Shown piece by piece: positions 46,922-55,338 of a stretch of DNA of 64,000 nt; within the stretch, counting starts at the first letter, position 1, and each line of letters opens with the position of its first letter. Made by a program: the position numbers and the translations under genes. The notes under the pieces were generated by a model. It saw only the letters and a program-made list of their open reading frames with translations. It had not been told where the DNA came from and made no database searches. The stretch comes from CAVUBL01 sp963837945. Lineage in GTDB: Bacteria > Acidobacteriota > Thermoanaerobaculia > Multivoradales > DATKCC01. Where the stretch lies: assembly GCA_963837945.1 (NCBI GenBank), contig CAWIQD010000032.1:1-64000 (forward strand). Direction: 5' to 3'.

Positions 46922-47409
46922 TCCTACGTGGGCCATGGGGGCGCAGGCTGAGCCTTCGCACTTGTGCGCTCTTCGAATCCACCGAATTCAATAGATCCGA
47001 GACAAAAGATTGCTACGTCCATCCTGGGAACTACGGCGACGACCTTGCCCGATGGCTCGGCGAGGTGCTCCGGAGGAGGAGTGTAAGCGTGGATGAGACA
47101 GGACCCAGCCAAGAAGACCACGGCTGGTATCTGACATTCCTTTACGAACAACATCCTTACGATCTATTTGTCGCTTACATGCCGACAGGGCAGGCGAACA
47201 GCGGGACTTGGCTCGCTTGTCTAGAACGTAGCTACGGCCTCCTAGGCTCGCTCCTTGGCAAGCGACACCGGTCTATCGAGCCAGGGGCTATCTTGGTGAT
47301 CCATGACGTATTGGCGGCCTCGGAGTTGTGTCACAATGTTAGGTGGCTCTTTTTTCGCGATATTCGTCGCGGAGATCTTGAAGGCGGAGCAGGTCACCCA
47401 CTGAGCTAG
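46912..47409 (+). CDS. Candidate soluble immunity protein
   Basis: 165 aa from ATG 46912, which has GGAG seven bases upstream and overlaps the end of the SDFFSGFG-type tip (stop 46921). Sequence includes GNYGDDLARWLGEVLRRR, SQEDHGWYLTFLYEQHPYDLFVAY and ILVIHDVLAASELCHNVRWLFF. The E-D-x-G-W-Y pattern occurs in some immunity families, but I cannot name one. It has no signal peptide, so it would be cytosolic and fit a toxin acting in the cytoplasm. Confidence 0.6.
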   Translation: MSLILRGPWGRRLSLRTCALFESTEFNRSETKDCYVHPGNYGDDLARWLGEVLRRRSVSVDETGPSQEDHGWYLTFLYEQHPYDLFVAYMPTGQANSGTWLACLERSYGLLGSLLGKRHRSIEPGAILVIHDVLAASELCHNVRWLFFRDIRRGDLEGGAGHPLS

Positions 47410-47678
47410 ATTCAGCTTCTCTGGCAGAGGGGACGCCTTCTAATGCGAATGCAGCTCATGTCTTCAAGTCCTGGCCGACTGCACTGCGGAAGCGGTCGAC
47501 TCGTTCCATGCGTCTCCGAACTGGCCTAAGGATGCTTCTGGGAGTAACTTTCGAGTATCAGATACCTGCCGACGTGGCGCCGGGAGTCTCGGCATCGACA
47601 CTCCCGTCCGAGCTTGTCGATTGCGAAGAAAAGCTTGACAGTGAAGATACTTGGCTCTCCTCAACTATGAGTGGGTAG
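47405..47678 (+). pseudogene. Orphan RHS tip fragment (type A, copy 2)
   Basis: In one frame it reads DSASLAEGTPSNANAAHVFKS...RLRTGLRMLLGVTFEYQIPADVAPGVSAS and ends LSSTMSG. It parallels the fragment at 45540-45826 (shared AAHVFKS, FEYQIPA). No start codon or intact toxin domain is seen, and no immunity gene follows. Confidence 0.5.
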
Positions 47679-48190
47679 CCGGCAGCCCGTCGGTGGTCGG
47701 CCCTCGGAGCGGTAGGTCGCCAGGGGTGAGAGGTCTGGGAGGATGGGGGGTGGCGCTAAGGGGTTGAAAACGCATGGGGTTTGAGGATGCTGAGCCCCAG
47801 CCTCCCAAGGTCACGATATTTGAGGGGCTGTCACACCTTTCCCTCGCTGATCGCGATCACGCTGGCCCAGGTGACCATCGATTGTCGGTGCACCAGCAGC
47901 TGACTGGCACCTATTCGTTCTCTACCCCTCGCCCAGCAGGCTTCTTGGTCTAGCTTGAACTCTAGGTGGGAGACCCCTCAGAACTACGTCCCAGGCATCG
48001 ACCTGCGCCACCTGCAGCTCACCGGGAGGTTACTCTCATCATCTCAAGAGCCCGGGTGTGAAACAGGTGACCGGACCGGCCCCGAGATCGTAAGCGGCTT
48101 TCATAGTGTAAAGACAATCCGGCCTCCCCCGGGCGGGGGAGGTGCTGGGGCTGGGGCTCGGACAGGTTCGGACCCAGCACCCCACGAGAC
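47679..48190. other. Intergenic stretch with no supported gene
   Basis: About 500 bases between the last orphan tip and the IS3-like element. I see no coding sequence with family similarity. A GC-rich inverted repeat (CCTCCCCCGGGCGGGGGAGG, around 48122) lies near the end of the transposase gene and may be its terminator. Likely debris from past insertions. Confidence 0.4.
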
Positions 48191-48203
48191 CGTCGGGGCA
48201 CCG

Positions 48204-49093
48204 TCAGGCAGCCTCCTGGAGGTCGTAGAGGCGCTCGAACTCGGTGGGGCTGAAGAAGCCGAGGCTGCTGTGGAGCTGCCTGGTGTTGGAGAAGCCCTCG
48301 ATGTATTCGAACAGCTCCCGGTGGGCGGCGGCCCGGCCCGGGAAGCAGTCGCCAAGCTCGCCCAGGCCGAGGGTCTTGTAGTAGCTCTCGGCCATGGCGT
48401 TGTCCCAGCAGTCGCCTCGGCGGCTCTGACTGGGCACCAGGCCTGCCTCCTCGACCATCTCTCATTAGGTCCCCGGCTCGCGAACTGTGACCCCCGGCTC
48501 GGGGTGACGGAACAGCCCCGGAGCCGGGCGGGACCCTGGCCTGCTTCCAGGGCCCGCTCGGCAGGGCCGTCACGGCGAGTTCGGGCTCCAGCCGGCGGCT
48601 CACCGCCCAGCCTGGGATCCGGCGAGAGGACGTGTCGAGGACGACCGCCAGGTACAACCAGCCCTCGAGCGTCCAAAGATAGGTGATGTCGCCGACCCAG
48701 ATGCGGTCCGGCGCCGAGGTCGCAAAGTCGCGCTGGAGGCGGTTCGGCGCCACCGGCTGGACATGGTTCGAGTCGGTCGTGGCCTTGTACTTCTTGGCCG
48801 CCTTGGCCTTGAGCCCCAGCTCCCGCCGCAGGCGACCAGCCCGCCGGCGGCTGGTCCTCACGCCCTGACGCCGGAGTACGCTCGACTCGCGGAGTGCCGT
48901 AGCGCTCCTTCGCTTGGCGTGGATGTCCACGATCGCCTGCTTGAGTCGGCGATCTTCCCGGGCTCGCTCACCCGGTCGCGTGTCTGCCACGAGTAGTAGC
49001 CGCTCGGCGTCGGCCCAGCGCTCGGCAGACATGGCGGATCGGGTACTGACCCTCGAGCTTCGCCACCGCCTGATACCTCAGGGGCGCCGATCC
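48204..49093 (-). pseudogene. IS3 orfB transposase (DDE integrase core), frameshifted
   Basis: An HTH_21-like start (YQAVAKLEGQYPIRHVCRALG) leads to the linker GLKAKAAKKYKATTDSNHVQPVAPN and the integrase core with the first Asp in RIWVGDITYLWTLEGWLYLAVVLD. The final Glu lies in GDCWDNAMAESYYKTLG, followed by HRELFEYIEGFSNTRQLHSSLGFFSPTEFE. The middle motif, normally HSDRGSQ, reads HPEPG or SRGSQFAS in different frames. At least two frame changes lie there. Probably inactive. Confidence 0.75.
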
Positions 49094-49353
49094 GAGAAGA
49101 TCGCCAACGCTTTTCTTAGGATGTCCCGCTCCTCGCGGACATCCCGCAGCTCCCGCCGCAGCTGACGATTCTCCACCTCCAGCTCGCTCGGCGCGGCCTG
49201 CTCGCCCGCAAGGGTCCGCCGCCACCGACGCACCATGTCCGGCCGAACCTCCAGCTCCCGGGCAACCTCCGCCACCCGCCGATCGCCGCCGAACGCCATC
49301 CGCACCGCCTCGCGCTTGAACTCCTCGCTCAACCGACGTCGTTGCTCGGCCAT
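49078..49353 (-). CDS. IS3 orfA (HTH DNA-binding subunit)
   Basis: 91 aa: RRRLSEEFKREAVRMAFGGDRRVAEVARELEV with an HTH, then a leucine-zipper-like LEVENRQLRRELRDVREERDILRKALAIF. This is the standard IS3 OrfA that fuses to OrfB by programmed frameshifting. Its start overlaps the end of the upstream TPR-regulator frame. Confidence 0.85.
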   Translation of the reverse strand: MAEQRRRLSEEFKREAVRMAFGGDRRVAEVARELEVRPDMVRRWRRTLAGEQAAPSELEVENRQLRRELRDVREERDILRKALAIFSDRRP

Positions 49354-51111
49354 TCGTGGCCTCCTCCTGCCTCATTCTGAGGCCTAAGTGCCTCCACGAA
49401 TCGAGGCACCTCCAGACCGAGCACGACTTCCCGCTCGCCAGGCCCCCTCAACTCTCGATTGAGCGTGGCCTCAGCCCCAGCGGGCCGAGGGCTCAAGCGT
49501 AGGTAGGGGTTGTTCCGGGCCCGCCGCAGGTAGAGGACCTCCCTCGTAGGAGGCCAACCGTGACCGGCTGCTTCCTTGCCTCGTGGCGAAAGAGGTAGAC
49601 CGCCGCCAGGGCGTGGCGGTGGAGCTCCTGGGAGCGAAAGATCGGAGTCATCTCCTCGGCGAGTCCTGGTCTTTCTCCCTCTCCCGCGGCGGAGGTAGAC
49701 GATCGCCAGCTCCAGGCTGACCATCGCCACCTCGTAGGAGAGCTCGCGCTCGGCTGCCGCCGCGACTTCTTCGAAGGCGTCTCTCGCCGGATCGAGATCC
49801 CCGAGGCCAGCGTAGATTCGCCCCTCGAGCCAGCGACGGCGGAGATTGAGCGACGGCTCGGTGCAGGCCGGTCATAGAGGCTCGTCGCCTGCTCATAGCG
49901 AACGAGCGCGTGAATCGCGTCTCCGGCCTCGACCATCCAGAAGGCGAGGTTGTGGTGAGCCTGGAGGTGGAGCCGGGACTCCTCCTGGCCCGTCAGGAGG
50001 TGGAGGGCAATCTGAAGGAACTCCACCGCCGTCTCCGCGTTACCGGAGAAGCCTTCGGCATCCGCGATCTTTACGAGGACCTTCGCCTCCTCGATCTTGT
50101 AGCCGAAGGATCGGTAGGTGTCGAGGGCGTCGCCCAGGATCTGCTTCGCCTCCTGATATCGCGTCTGGTCGATCCGGAGCGAGCCCAGCAGGCTCTGGAC
50201 GTCGGCGCTCACCGGCGATGTCCGGTTCCCCTCCTTGAGCAGGAGCAGGCTCTCCTGGAACGCTCCCTCCGCGCCGAAGAGGTCCGATGAGATCCTCCGC
50301 GCGTTGCCGAGGAAGGCCCGGGCGAGAGCGCGGTGGTCGGCCGCGGTGACGGCGCCGTAGACCGCAGGGTCGAGGCTGTCGGAGACCTCGACGGCCAGCT
50401 CGCCGAGCTCGACGGCCCGGGCCACGTCCCGGAAACCGGCTTCCCGGCAGCTCGTGCAAAGAAGCTCGCACAAGGCGAAGAGCTGATAGCGAGGGACGGT
50501 GCGGATGAGCGCCCGGCGCGTCGCCGGGGAGCGGCGCTCTACCTCTTCCAGGACTCCGGTGCCAGGAGTCGCTCGGCCGCGACGATTGTCTGGCGTCTTT
50601 CGACTTGGCGCATCGCCGAGGCGAAGCCAGCGCTCCGCTCGTTCTCGGAGTACCTGTCGCGGTAGGCCCATCGGCGGAGGTTCTCTCGCAGCTCGGGCTC
50701 CGCCTCGGCTAGGGCCTCGCGGGCCAGGAAGAGGCACGGGACGCACCGGTCCTCAAGGAGATGCGCCCTGATCTGGTCGGCTTCCTCCTCGGGCGACCCT
50801 CCGAGGAGAAACTCCAGGGTCATCTCTCGGCCGGGGTGCTCGCTCGGGCTCCGCGCGACCGGAGGCCTGCCGCTCGGAGACGGCACGGGGTCAGCCACGG
50901 AAGGCCCGCTCCGAGGCACCGGCGCGCGATCGAGCGCGCCAATCGCCGCAGCCGACGCTCGGTCCACCGCCGTGTCGGCCGAGCCGAGCGCCCGGCGAAG
51001 CGCGTCCAGGGTGCGCACCTGGAGATCCGCCGGGGGATCCGGAGAGCGGAGGCCGTCGAGGACGCGCGAACGCCGGCGTCGCCTCCGGCCGATCTCTTCG
51101 ACTCTGGTCAT
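49329..51111 (-). CDS. TPR regulator coupled to an ECF sigma factor, two frameshifts
   Basis: The N-terminus is cytosolic (MTRVEEIGRRRRRRSRVLDGL), followed by a Pro/Arg-rich linker. A short zinc-finger-like stretch (HLLEDRCVPCLFLARE) fits anti-sigma factors, though the full motif is not complete. Helical TPR-like repeats cover ~190-500, with QTRYQEAKQILGDALDTYRSFG and TPIFRSQELHRHALAAVYLF near the end and REVLYLRRARNNPYLRL last. Frames change near 50560 and 49860. Its ATG overlaps the sigma stop (ATGA). Probably controls or reads out that sigma factor. The true 3' end near the IS3 element is uncertain. Confidence 0.7.
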
Positions 51112-51682
51112 GACCCTGCCTCCATCCACGAGCGGAGCTTTCGAATGCCGAGCCGGCAGCGACTGACGGCGGTGAACAGCGACACTCCCGTGATCCGGCC
51201 GATCTCGGCGAACGACAGCTCCGCGAAGAACCGCAGGTAGACGGCCTCGCGTTGCGTTTCCGGGAGGCGCCGCAGGCGGCGGGAGGCCGCCGCCGCGTCG
51301 ATGCGGCGGGCCGGGCCCTCCTCGGGCGCCTCGATGACGAGGTGGTCGGTCGTGGTGGTGGGCCTGCGTGCACGGATCCGGTCGACCGCGCGTCTCCTGG
51401 CGAGGGTGAACAGGAAGGCCCTGGGCTCTCGGACCTCGACGCCCCGCCGCCACGAGCAGGCAGCTCTACGAAGGCGTCCTGGACGACCTCGGCGGCGTCC
51501 TCCCTCGAGCCGGTGTGCCAGAGCGCGAGGCCGAACAGGTCGCGGGCGGTGCGAGCGTAGAGACCTTCGAGAGCCTCGAGTTCCTCCGCGGCGAGGCGGT
51601 TGAACGGCGGCTCGATCGCGCTTTGCTGGGGCACGGCAGCCGCGAGATCCGGCACGACGTCCTCGGCGAGATCGTCCTTCAC
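51108..51682 (-). CDS. ECF-type sigma factor, one frameshift
   Basis: Region 2: LYARTARDLFGLALWHTGSREDAAEVVQDAFVEL. Then, after a frame change near 51460, VREPRAFLFTLARRRAVDRIRARR and region 4 LRRLPETQREAVYLRFFAELSFAEIGRITGVSLFTAVSRCRLGIRKLRS. It starts at GTG 51682; no ATG or strong Shine-Dalgarno is present, so the start is unsure. It is about 190 aa, the usual ECF length. The TPR regulator gene overlaps its stop, repeating the sigma/partner theme of 10.9-15.5 kb. Confidence 0.8.
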
Positions 51683-51792
51683 GGTCTACACGTCGGCTGA
51701 GACGCGGAGTTTGTCACTCCGCGGCGCGTGGAGGCTCGAAATAGGTCCCCTCGGCGCCGGCTGGCCTCTGGGGCGGCGAGGCGCTGCTCCCG

Positions 51793-52856
51793 CTATTTCG
51801 GCCGGTGCCGCTCAGCGGCCGCGGGAGGTAGCCCCAGCTCCGAACGCCGATGACGGACGGCCTTGGTCGTGCGGCCGATGGCGCGCGCCGCCTCGTCGAC
51901 CGGCAGCGTCCGGACAAGCCGTCGTCCTCCTCCGTCCAGCGCCGCCACGGGCGGAAGTGGATGCCTCGCCGGTTCCGCTCCAGCCTTACGGTGTGCGCCG
52001 AGAGCCCCAGCCGCTCGGCCAGCTCGTCGTCCGGCACCTTGCCCAGGGCTTCGATGGCCTCCGGCGTCCAGGCGGAGAGCTTGCCGGGCTGGCGCATGCC
52101 AAGGTCCGTTCGGAGCCGGCGCACGGTCTTCTCGTTGAGCCCTGTGCGGCGCACGACCTCGTTGGTCTGGAGGCTCAGGAGCTTCCGCAGCTCCGGCTTC
52201 CTGAGCACCTTCCAGGAGTCGTCCTTGACGGGCGGCAGGCCACGGCGATGGCGCTCCCTGCGCACGGTGTCCTCGCCAATGCCGAGCCTCCGCGCCACCC
52301 GTGCGTCCGAGAGCCGGCCGAGCTCGCGCACCATTTCGGCGGTCCACACCACCTTGGGCCTGCGCGGCTGGAATGGAGGGATGCCACGCTTGCGGCGGTG
52401 GTAGGCGGCGACGGAAGGCGAGATCCCCAGCCGGCGGGCCACCGCCTTGTCTCGGTCCGTGCCGAGGAGCGCCACCCTCGCCGGGGTCCAGAACGGGTTC
52501 CGGCGCCGGGTGGTCGTGGCACCGTACGCGGGAATCCCGAGCATGCGCCGCTTGTAGGAAACGCTGTGCTCGGCGATCCCGAGCTCTGCCGCGACCTCGG
52601 CGTCGGTCGCCTCGCCCAGCCGCTCGGTCATCTCGTCCGTCCACTCGACACAGGGCGAGGCGTGGCGGAAGGCCGCGATTCCCCGGCGCTGGCGCTCGCG
52701 CACCACGGCGGTCAGTGAGACGCCGGCGAGCGCCGCCAGCTCTGGGTCCGGCACCTCTCCCAGGAGGCGGGCCAAGCGCACCGGCCAGCGGATCTGGTTC
52801 GGGATGCGCGTGGAGCGCTCGATGCGGGGCGTCTTGGGCGCGTTGCGTCGTCCCAT
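51793..52856 (-). CDS. Tandem Myb/GcrA-like HTH array protein A (7 modules)
   Basis: ~354 aa made almost only of seven ~44-51-residue modules. Each has a Trp-led first helix (W.pe....LG), a second helix (D.e.A.rLG) and a recognition-like helix (S..tV..eR..rGI). Conserved Trp residues sit at 24, 72, 123, 171, (215), 263 and 307. Module 5 is divergent (NEVVRRTGLNEKTVRRLRTDLG). Module 7 is split by a frameshift near 51905 and ends RHRRSELGLPPAAAERHRPK. The modules resemble GcrA or Myb/SANT-type DNA-binding domains. ATG 52856 is used, without a clear Shine-Dalgarno; a TTG at 53060 is the alternative. No signal peptide or catalytic domain. Paralog of the next gene. Confidence 0.75.
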
Positions 52857-53028
52857 GGCGGGGTGCGGGAAGTCCTTCGAGGTCTCGAAAGTACGCTCGA
52901 AGGCTACCACCCTGTACCGGAAGCCATGAGCCGCCAGGGCGGCGGGGACTCGATTCCCGCGACGAAGCGCCACCGTCCGCTCCGGGCGATGCACTTTTGT
53001 GGCCGGCTCCGGAGCCCCACAATCCGGT

Positions 53029-54555
53029 TCAAGGGCGGGGCTTGCCTCGATAGATGCCAAGGCTCAAGCGCCTCATCTCGACCGCCCCCGGCGTGCGCCC
53101 GATGCGCTCCGCGATCTCGCGGTCGGGCGCCGTTCCGAGGAGGGCGATCTCTTCCTCGCGCCAGGCGTCGGCCCGCCTGGCCGGCACGGGCGGGATGCCG
53201 CGCCGCCACCGGGCGGCCCGCACGGCCTCGACCGAGCGGCCGATGCGAGTCGCGATCTCGGCGTCCGACACCGTCCCGAAAAGCGCGACCTCTTCCGGGC
53301 GCCACGCTTCGATCGGCCGCCGGAGAAGGCCCAGGCTCCGCCGCTTGTCCTTCACCGCGTCCACTGACCAGCCGGTTCGGGCGGCGATCTCCTCGTCGGG
53401 AGCCGTGCCGAGACGCGCCACCTCCTCCGGCGTCCACCTCCGTGGCGGCGCCTTGGCGCCAAAACATAAGATACCCAGCTCTTGGCGCTTCGCCGCCACC
53501 GCCTTCTCGGATCGCCCGACTCGCCGGGCAACCACGAGGTCCGGGGCGGTACCCACCAAGGCCTTCTCCTCTTCCGTCCAGCGCCGGAGCCTGGGCGAAG
53601 GGATGCCGAGGCCTGCGCGTTTCGCCGCCACGGTCTTGGCCGTGATGCCGAGCTCGGCAGCGATCGCGGCATCCGGATCCTCGCCCAGGCGAGCCAGGAT
53701 CTCCGGGGTCCAGCGCCGCTCGCTGGGGCTCGGCATCTTGATTCCGAGCTCCTTGCGCAGCTTCCGGACCCGCTCCACGTGGAGACCCGTGCGGCGGCAG
53801 ACCTGGGGGTTCGGGAGGTGGAGGGCCTCGACCAGCTCCGCCGTCCGGGCGATGTGGCGGGTGTCGGAGCTGGCCGGGATGCCGAGGTCCTTCCGCTTCT
53901 TGCGTACCGAGCCTTCCGAGATCTCCAAGCGCTCGGCAACCTCGGTGTCCGGGGCGGTGCCGAGCAGGGTGAGATCCTCCTCGCGCCACTCCACGGGCGG
54001 AGTCCGCGGCTGAGACGGTGCGATGCCGAGGCGCCGCCGCTTCCGGTGCACGGTGGTCGCGGAGACGCCGATGCGCCGGGCGACCTCGCCGTCCGGCAGC
54101 TTGCCCAGCAGCGCGAGCTCATCGCGGCTCCAGAGGTGAGCCCTCAGCTGCTTGCTACGCCTGGGAGCATAGGCCGGAATGCCCAATTCGAGGCGCTTCC
54201 TGGCCACGCAATGGCGGGGCAGGTCCAGAGTGGCCGCGACCTCGCCGTCGTAGTCGGTGCCGAGGGCGGCGATCATGTCGGGCGTCCACACGACGTCGAG
54301 GCGTTTCGGGCGAAACGGTGGGATGCCGCGGCGAACTCTCTCATCCCGAACGGTCTCGGGGTGGAGCCCGAGCCGTTCCGAAACGGCGCGATCCGGCATC
54401 GTCCCGAGAAGCGCCACGGCCTCCTCGGTCCACACGAAAGCGTTTGACGGACGCCTACGGATCACGGGGATCCGACGTCCACTCGCGGCGCTTGGCTCGG
54501 CTCGCGGGCGGCCGCGGCTGGAGCTTGGTTCGTGACGGAGCTTCGAGGAGGGCAC
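53029..54555 (-). CDS. Tandem Myb/GcrA-like HTH array protein B (10 modules)
   Basis: 508 aa, uninterrupted. Ten modules of ~46 residues follow a 35-residue basic leader. Consensus: W..EE.ALLGT.PD.EIA.R.G.S..AV..KR..LGI. Trp residues sit at 42, 90, 142, 190, (none in module 5), 282, 326, 374, 418 and 465. Module 5 (QVCRRTGLHVERVRKLRKELG) is divergent in the same position as in protein A. Each module looks like a three-helix DNA-binding fold, so the protein could read a long DNA site or bind many sites at once. The start is GTG 54555; an internal start is possible. It lies 172 bases upstream of gene A on the same strand. No effector domain is seen. Confidence 0.82.
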   Translation of the reverse strand: MPSSKLRHEPSSSRGRPRAEPSAASGRRIPVIRRRPSNAFVWTEEAVALLGTMPDRAVSERLGLHPETVRDERVRRGIPPFRPKRLDVVWTPDMIAALGTDYDGEVAATLDLPRHCVARKRLELGIPAYAPRRSKQLRAHLWSRDELALLGKLPDGEVARRIGVSATTVHRKRRRLGIAPSQPRTPPVEWREEDLTLLGTAPDTEVAERLEISEGSVRKKRKDLGIPASSDTRHIARTAELVEALHLPNPQVCRRTGLHVERVRKLRKELGIKMPSPSERRWTPEILARLGEDPDAAIAAELGITAKTVAAKRAGLGIPSPRLRRWTEEEKALVGTAPDLVVARRVGRSEKAVAAKRQELGILCFGAKAPPRRWTPEEVARLGTAPDEEIAARTGWSVDAVKDKRRSLGLLRRPIEAWRPEEVALFGTVSDAEIATRIGRSVEAVRAARWRRGIPPVPARRADAWREEEIALLGTAPDREIAERIGRTPGAVEMRRLSLGIYRGKPRP

Positions 54556-54602
54556 GGCGGCTTTGCTCGCGTCATTCTACCGCCTTCTGCCGGCGGCGCC
54601 CT

Positions 54603-54627
54603 GGAATCCAGACCTCCTGACCTACCC
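54603..54627 (+). repeat. Left terminal inverted repeat
   Basis: The core CCAGACCTCCTGACCTACCC (54608-54627) is the exact reverse complement of 57183-57202. Five further bases match with one mismatch. Confidence 0.9.
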
Positions 54628-54670
54628 GCTGTAACTGTTTGACAACACAGAGTCGCCCTCCTCCGGGGGT

Positions 54671-55338
54671 GCGGACCCAAAGGTGTCCGCTTTTTCGGCG
54701 CCGCCGAGACCGGATCGGGTATGGCGCCGACGATCGACGACCCCTTCCTGTTTCCGGACCTCGCCGGCCTCCCGGCGGGTGTGATCGCCATCAATGACCG
54801 CTGCCGGCTCCAGGAGCGCGAGGGCCACCGGGTGGTGAGCGTGTGCGGGCTGCCGCTGGCGCACTTCGCCGTGGGTGACCGGGTGGGCGAGGCCCACGCG
54901 ATGGTGAGCCTGGTCGATCTGCGCTGGGCGCGCCAGTGTGAGGTGGCGCGGGCCTTCGGCTACGACGTGCGCACGGTGCGGCGGCACCAGCGGCGGTTCG
55001 AAGAGGGAGGTCTGGCGGCCCTGGGGCGGCCCGGCGGCTTCCCCCGTGGACGGTCCCGGGTGGCGCCGAGCCGGTCGGAGGCGGTGAATCGATGGAAGGC
55101 CGAGGGGGTGTCGAATCGCGAGATCGCCCGGCGGCTGGGCATCGACGAGAAGGCGGTGCGCAAGCTCGCCCGGCGTCTCGGTTGGCCGGGGCGCTCGGTC
55201 GAGCAAGAGGACCTGCCCTTCGCCAGCGCGGACCCAAACCTGTCCGCTCTGGACGAGCCGGACGGTCCGGCGGCCCAACAGATCGGGCCGAAGGCCATCG
55301 AGACCGACAACGGCTTCGCGGACCCAAACCTGTCCGCT
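54671..55338 (+). repeat. Three copies of an interrupted palindrome inside the IS
   Basis: GCGGACCCAAA..TGTCCGC occurs at 54671-54690, 55228-55247 and 55318-55337. The outer GCGGAC/GTCCGC arms are perfect inverted repeats around an 8-base centre. The first copy precedes the transposase start; the other two lie in its coding sequence and encode a repeated ADPNLSA. They could be transposase or regulator binding sites. Confidence 0.6.

Larger units (their letters stand above)
48190..49375 (-). mobile_element. IS3-family insertion sequence, decayed
   Basis: Two overlapping minus-strand frames, orfA and orfB, match the IS3 layout. orfB is broken. I could not define terminal inverted repeats or a target duplication, so the ends are approximate. 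It lies between the RHS graveyard and the ECF/TPR regulator genes. Confidence 0.75.
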
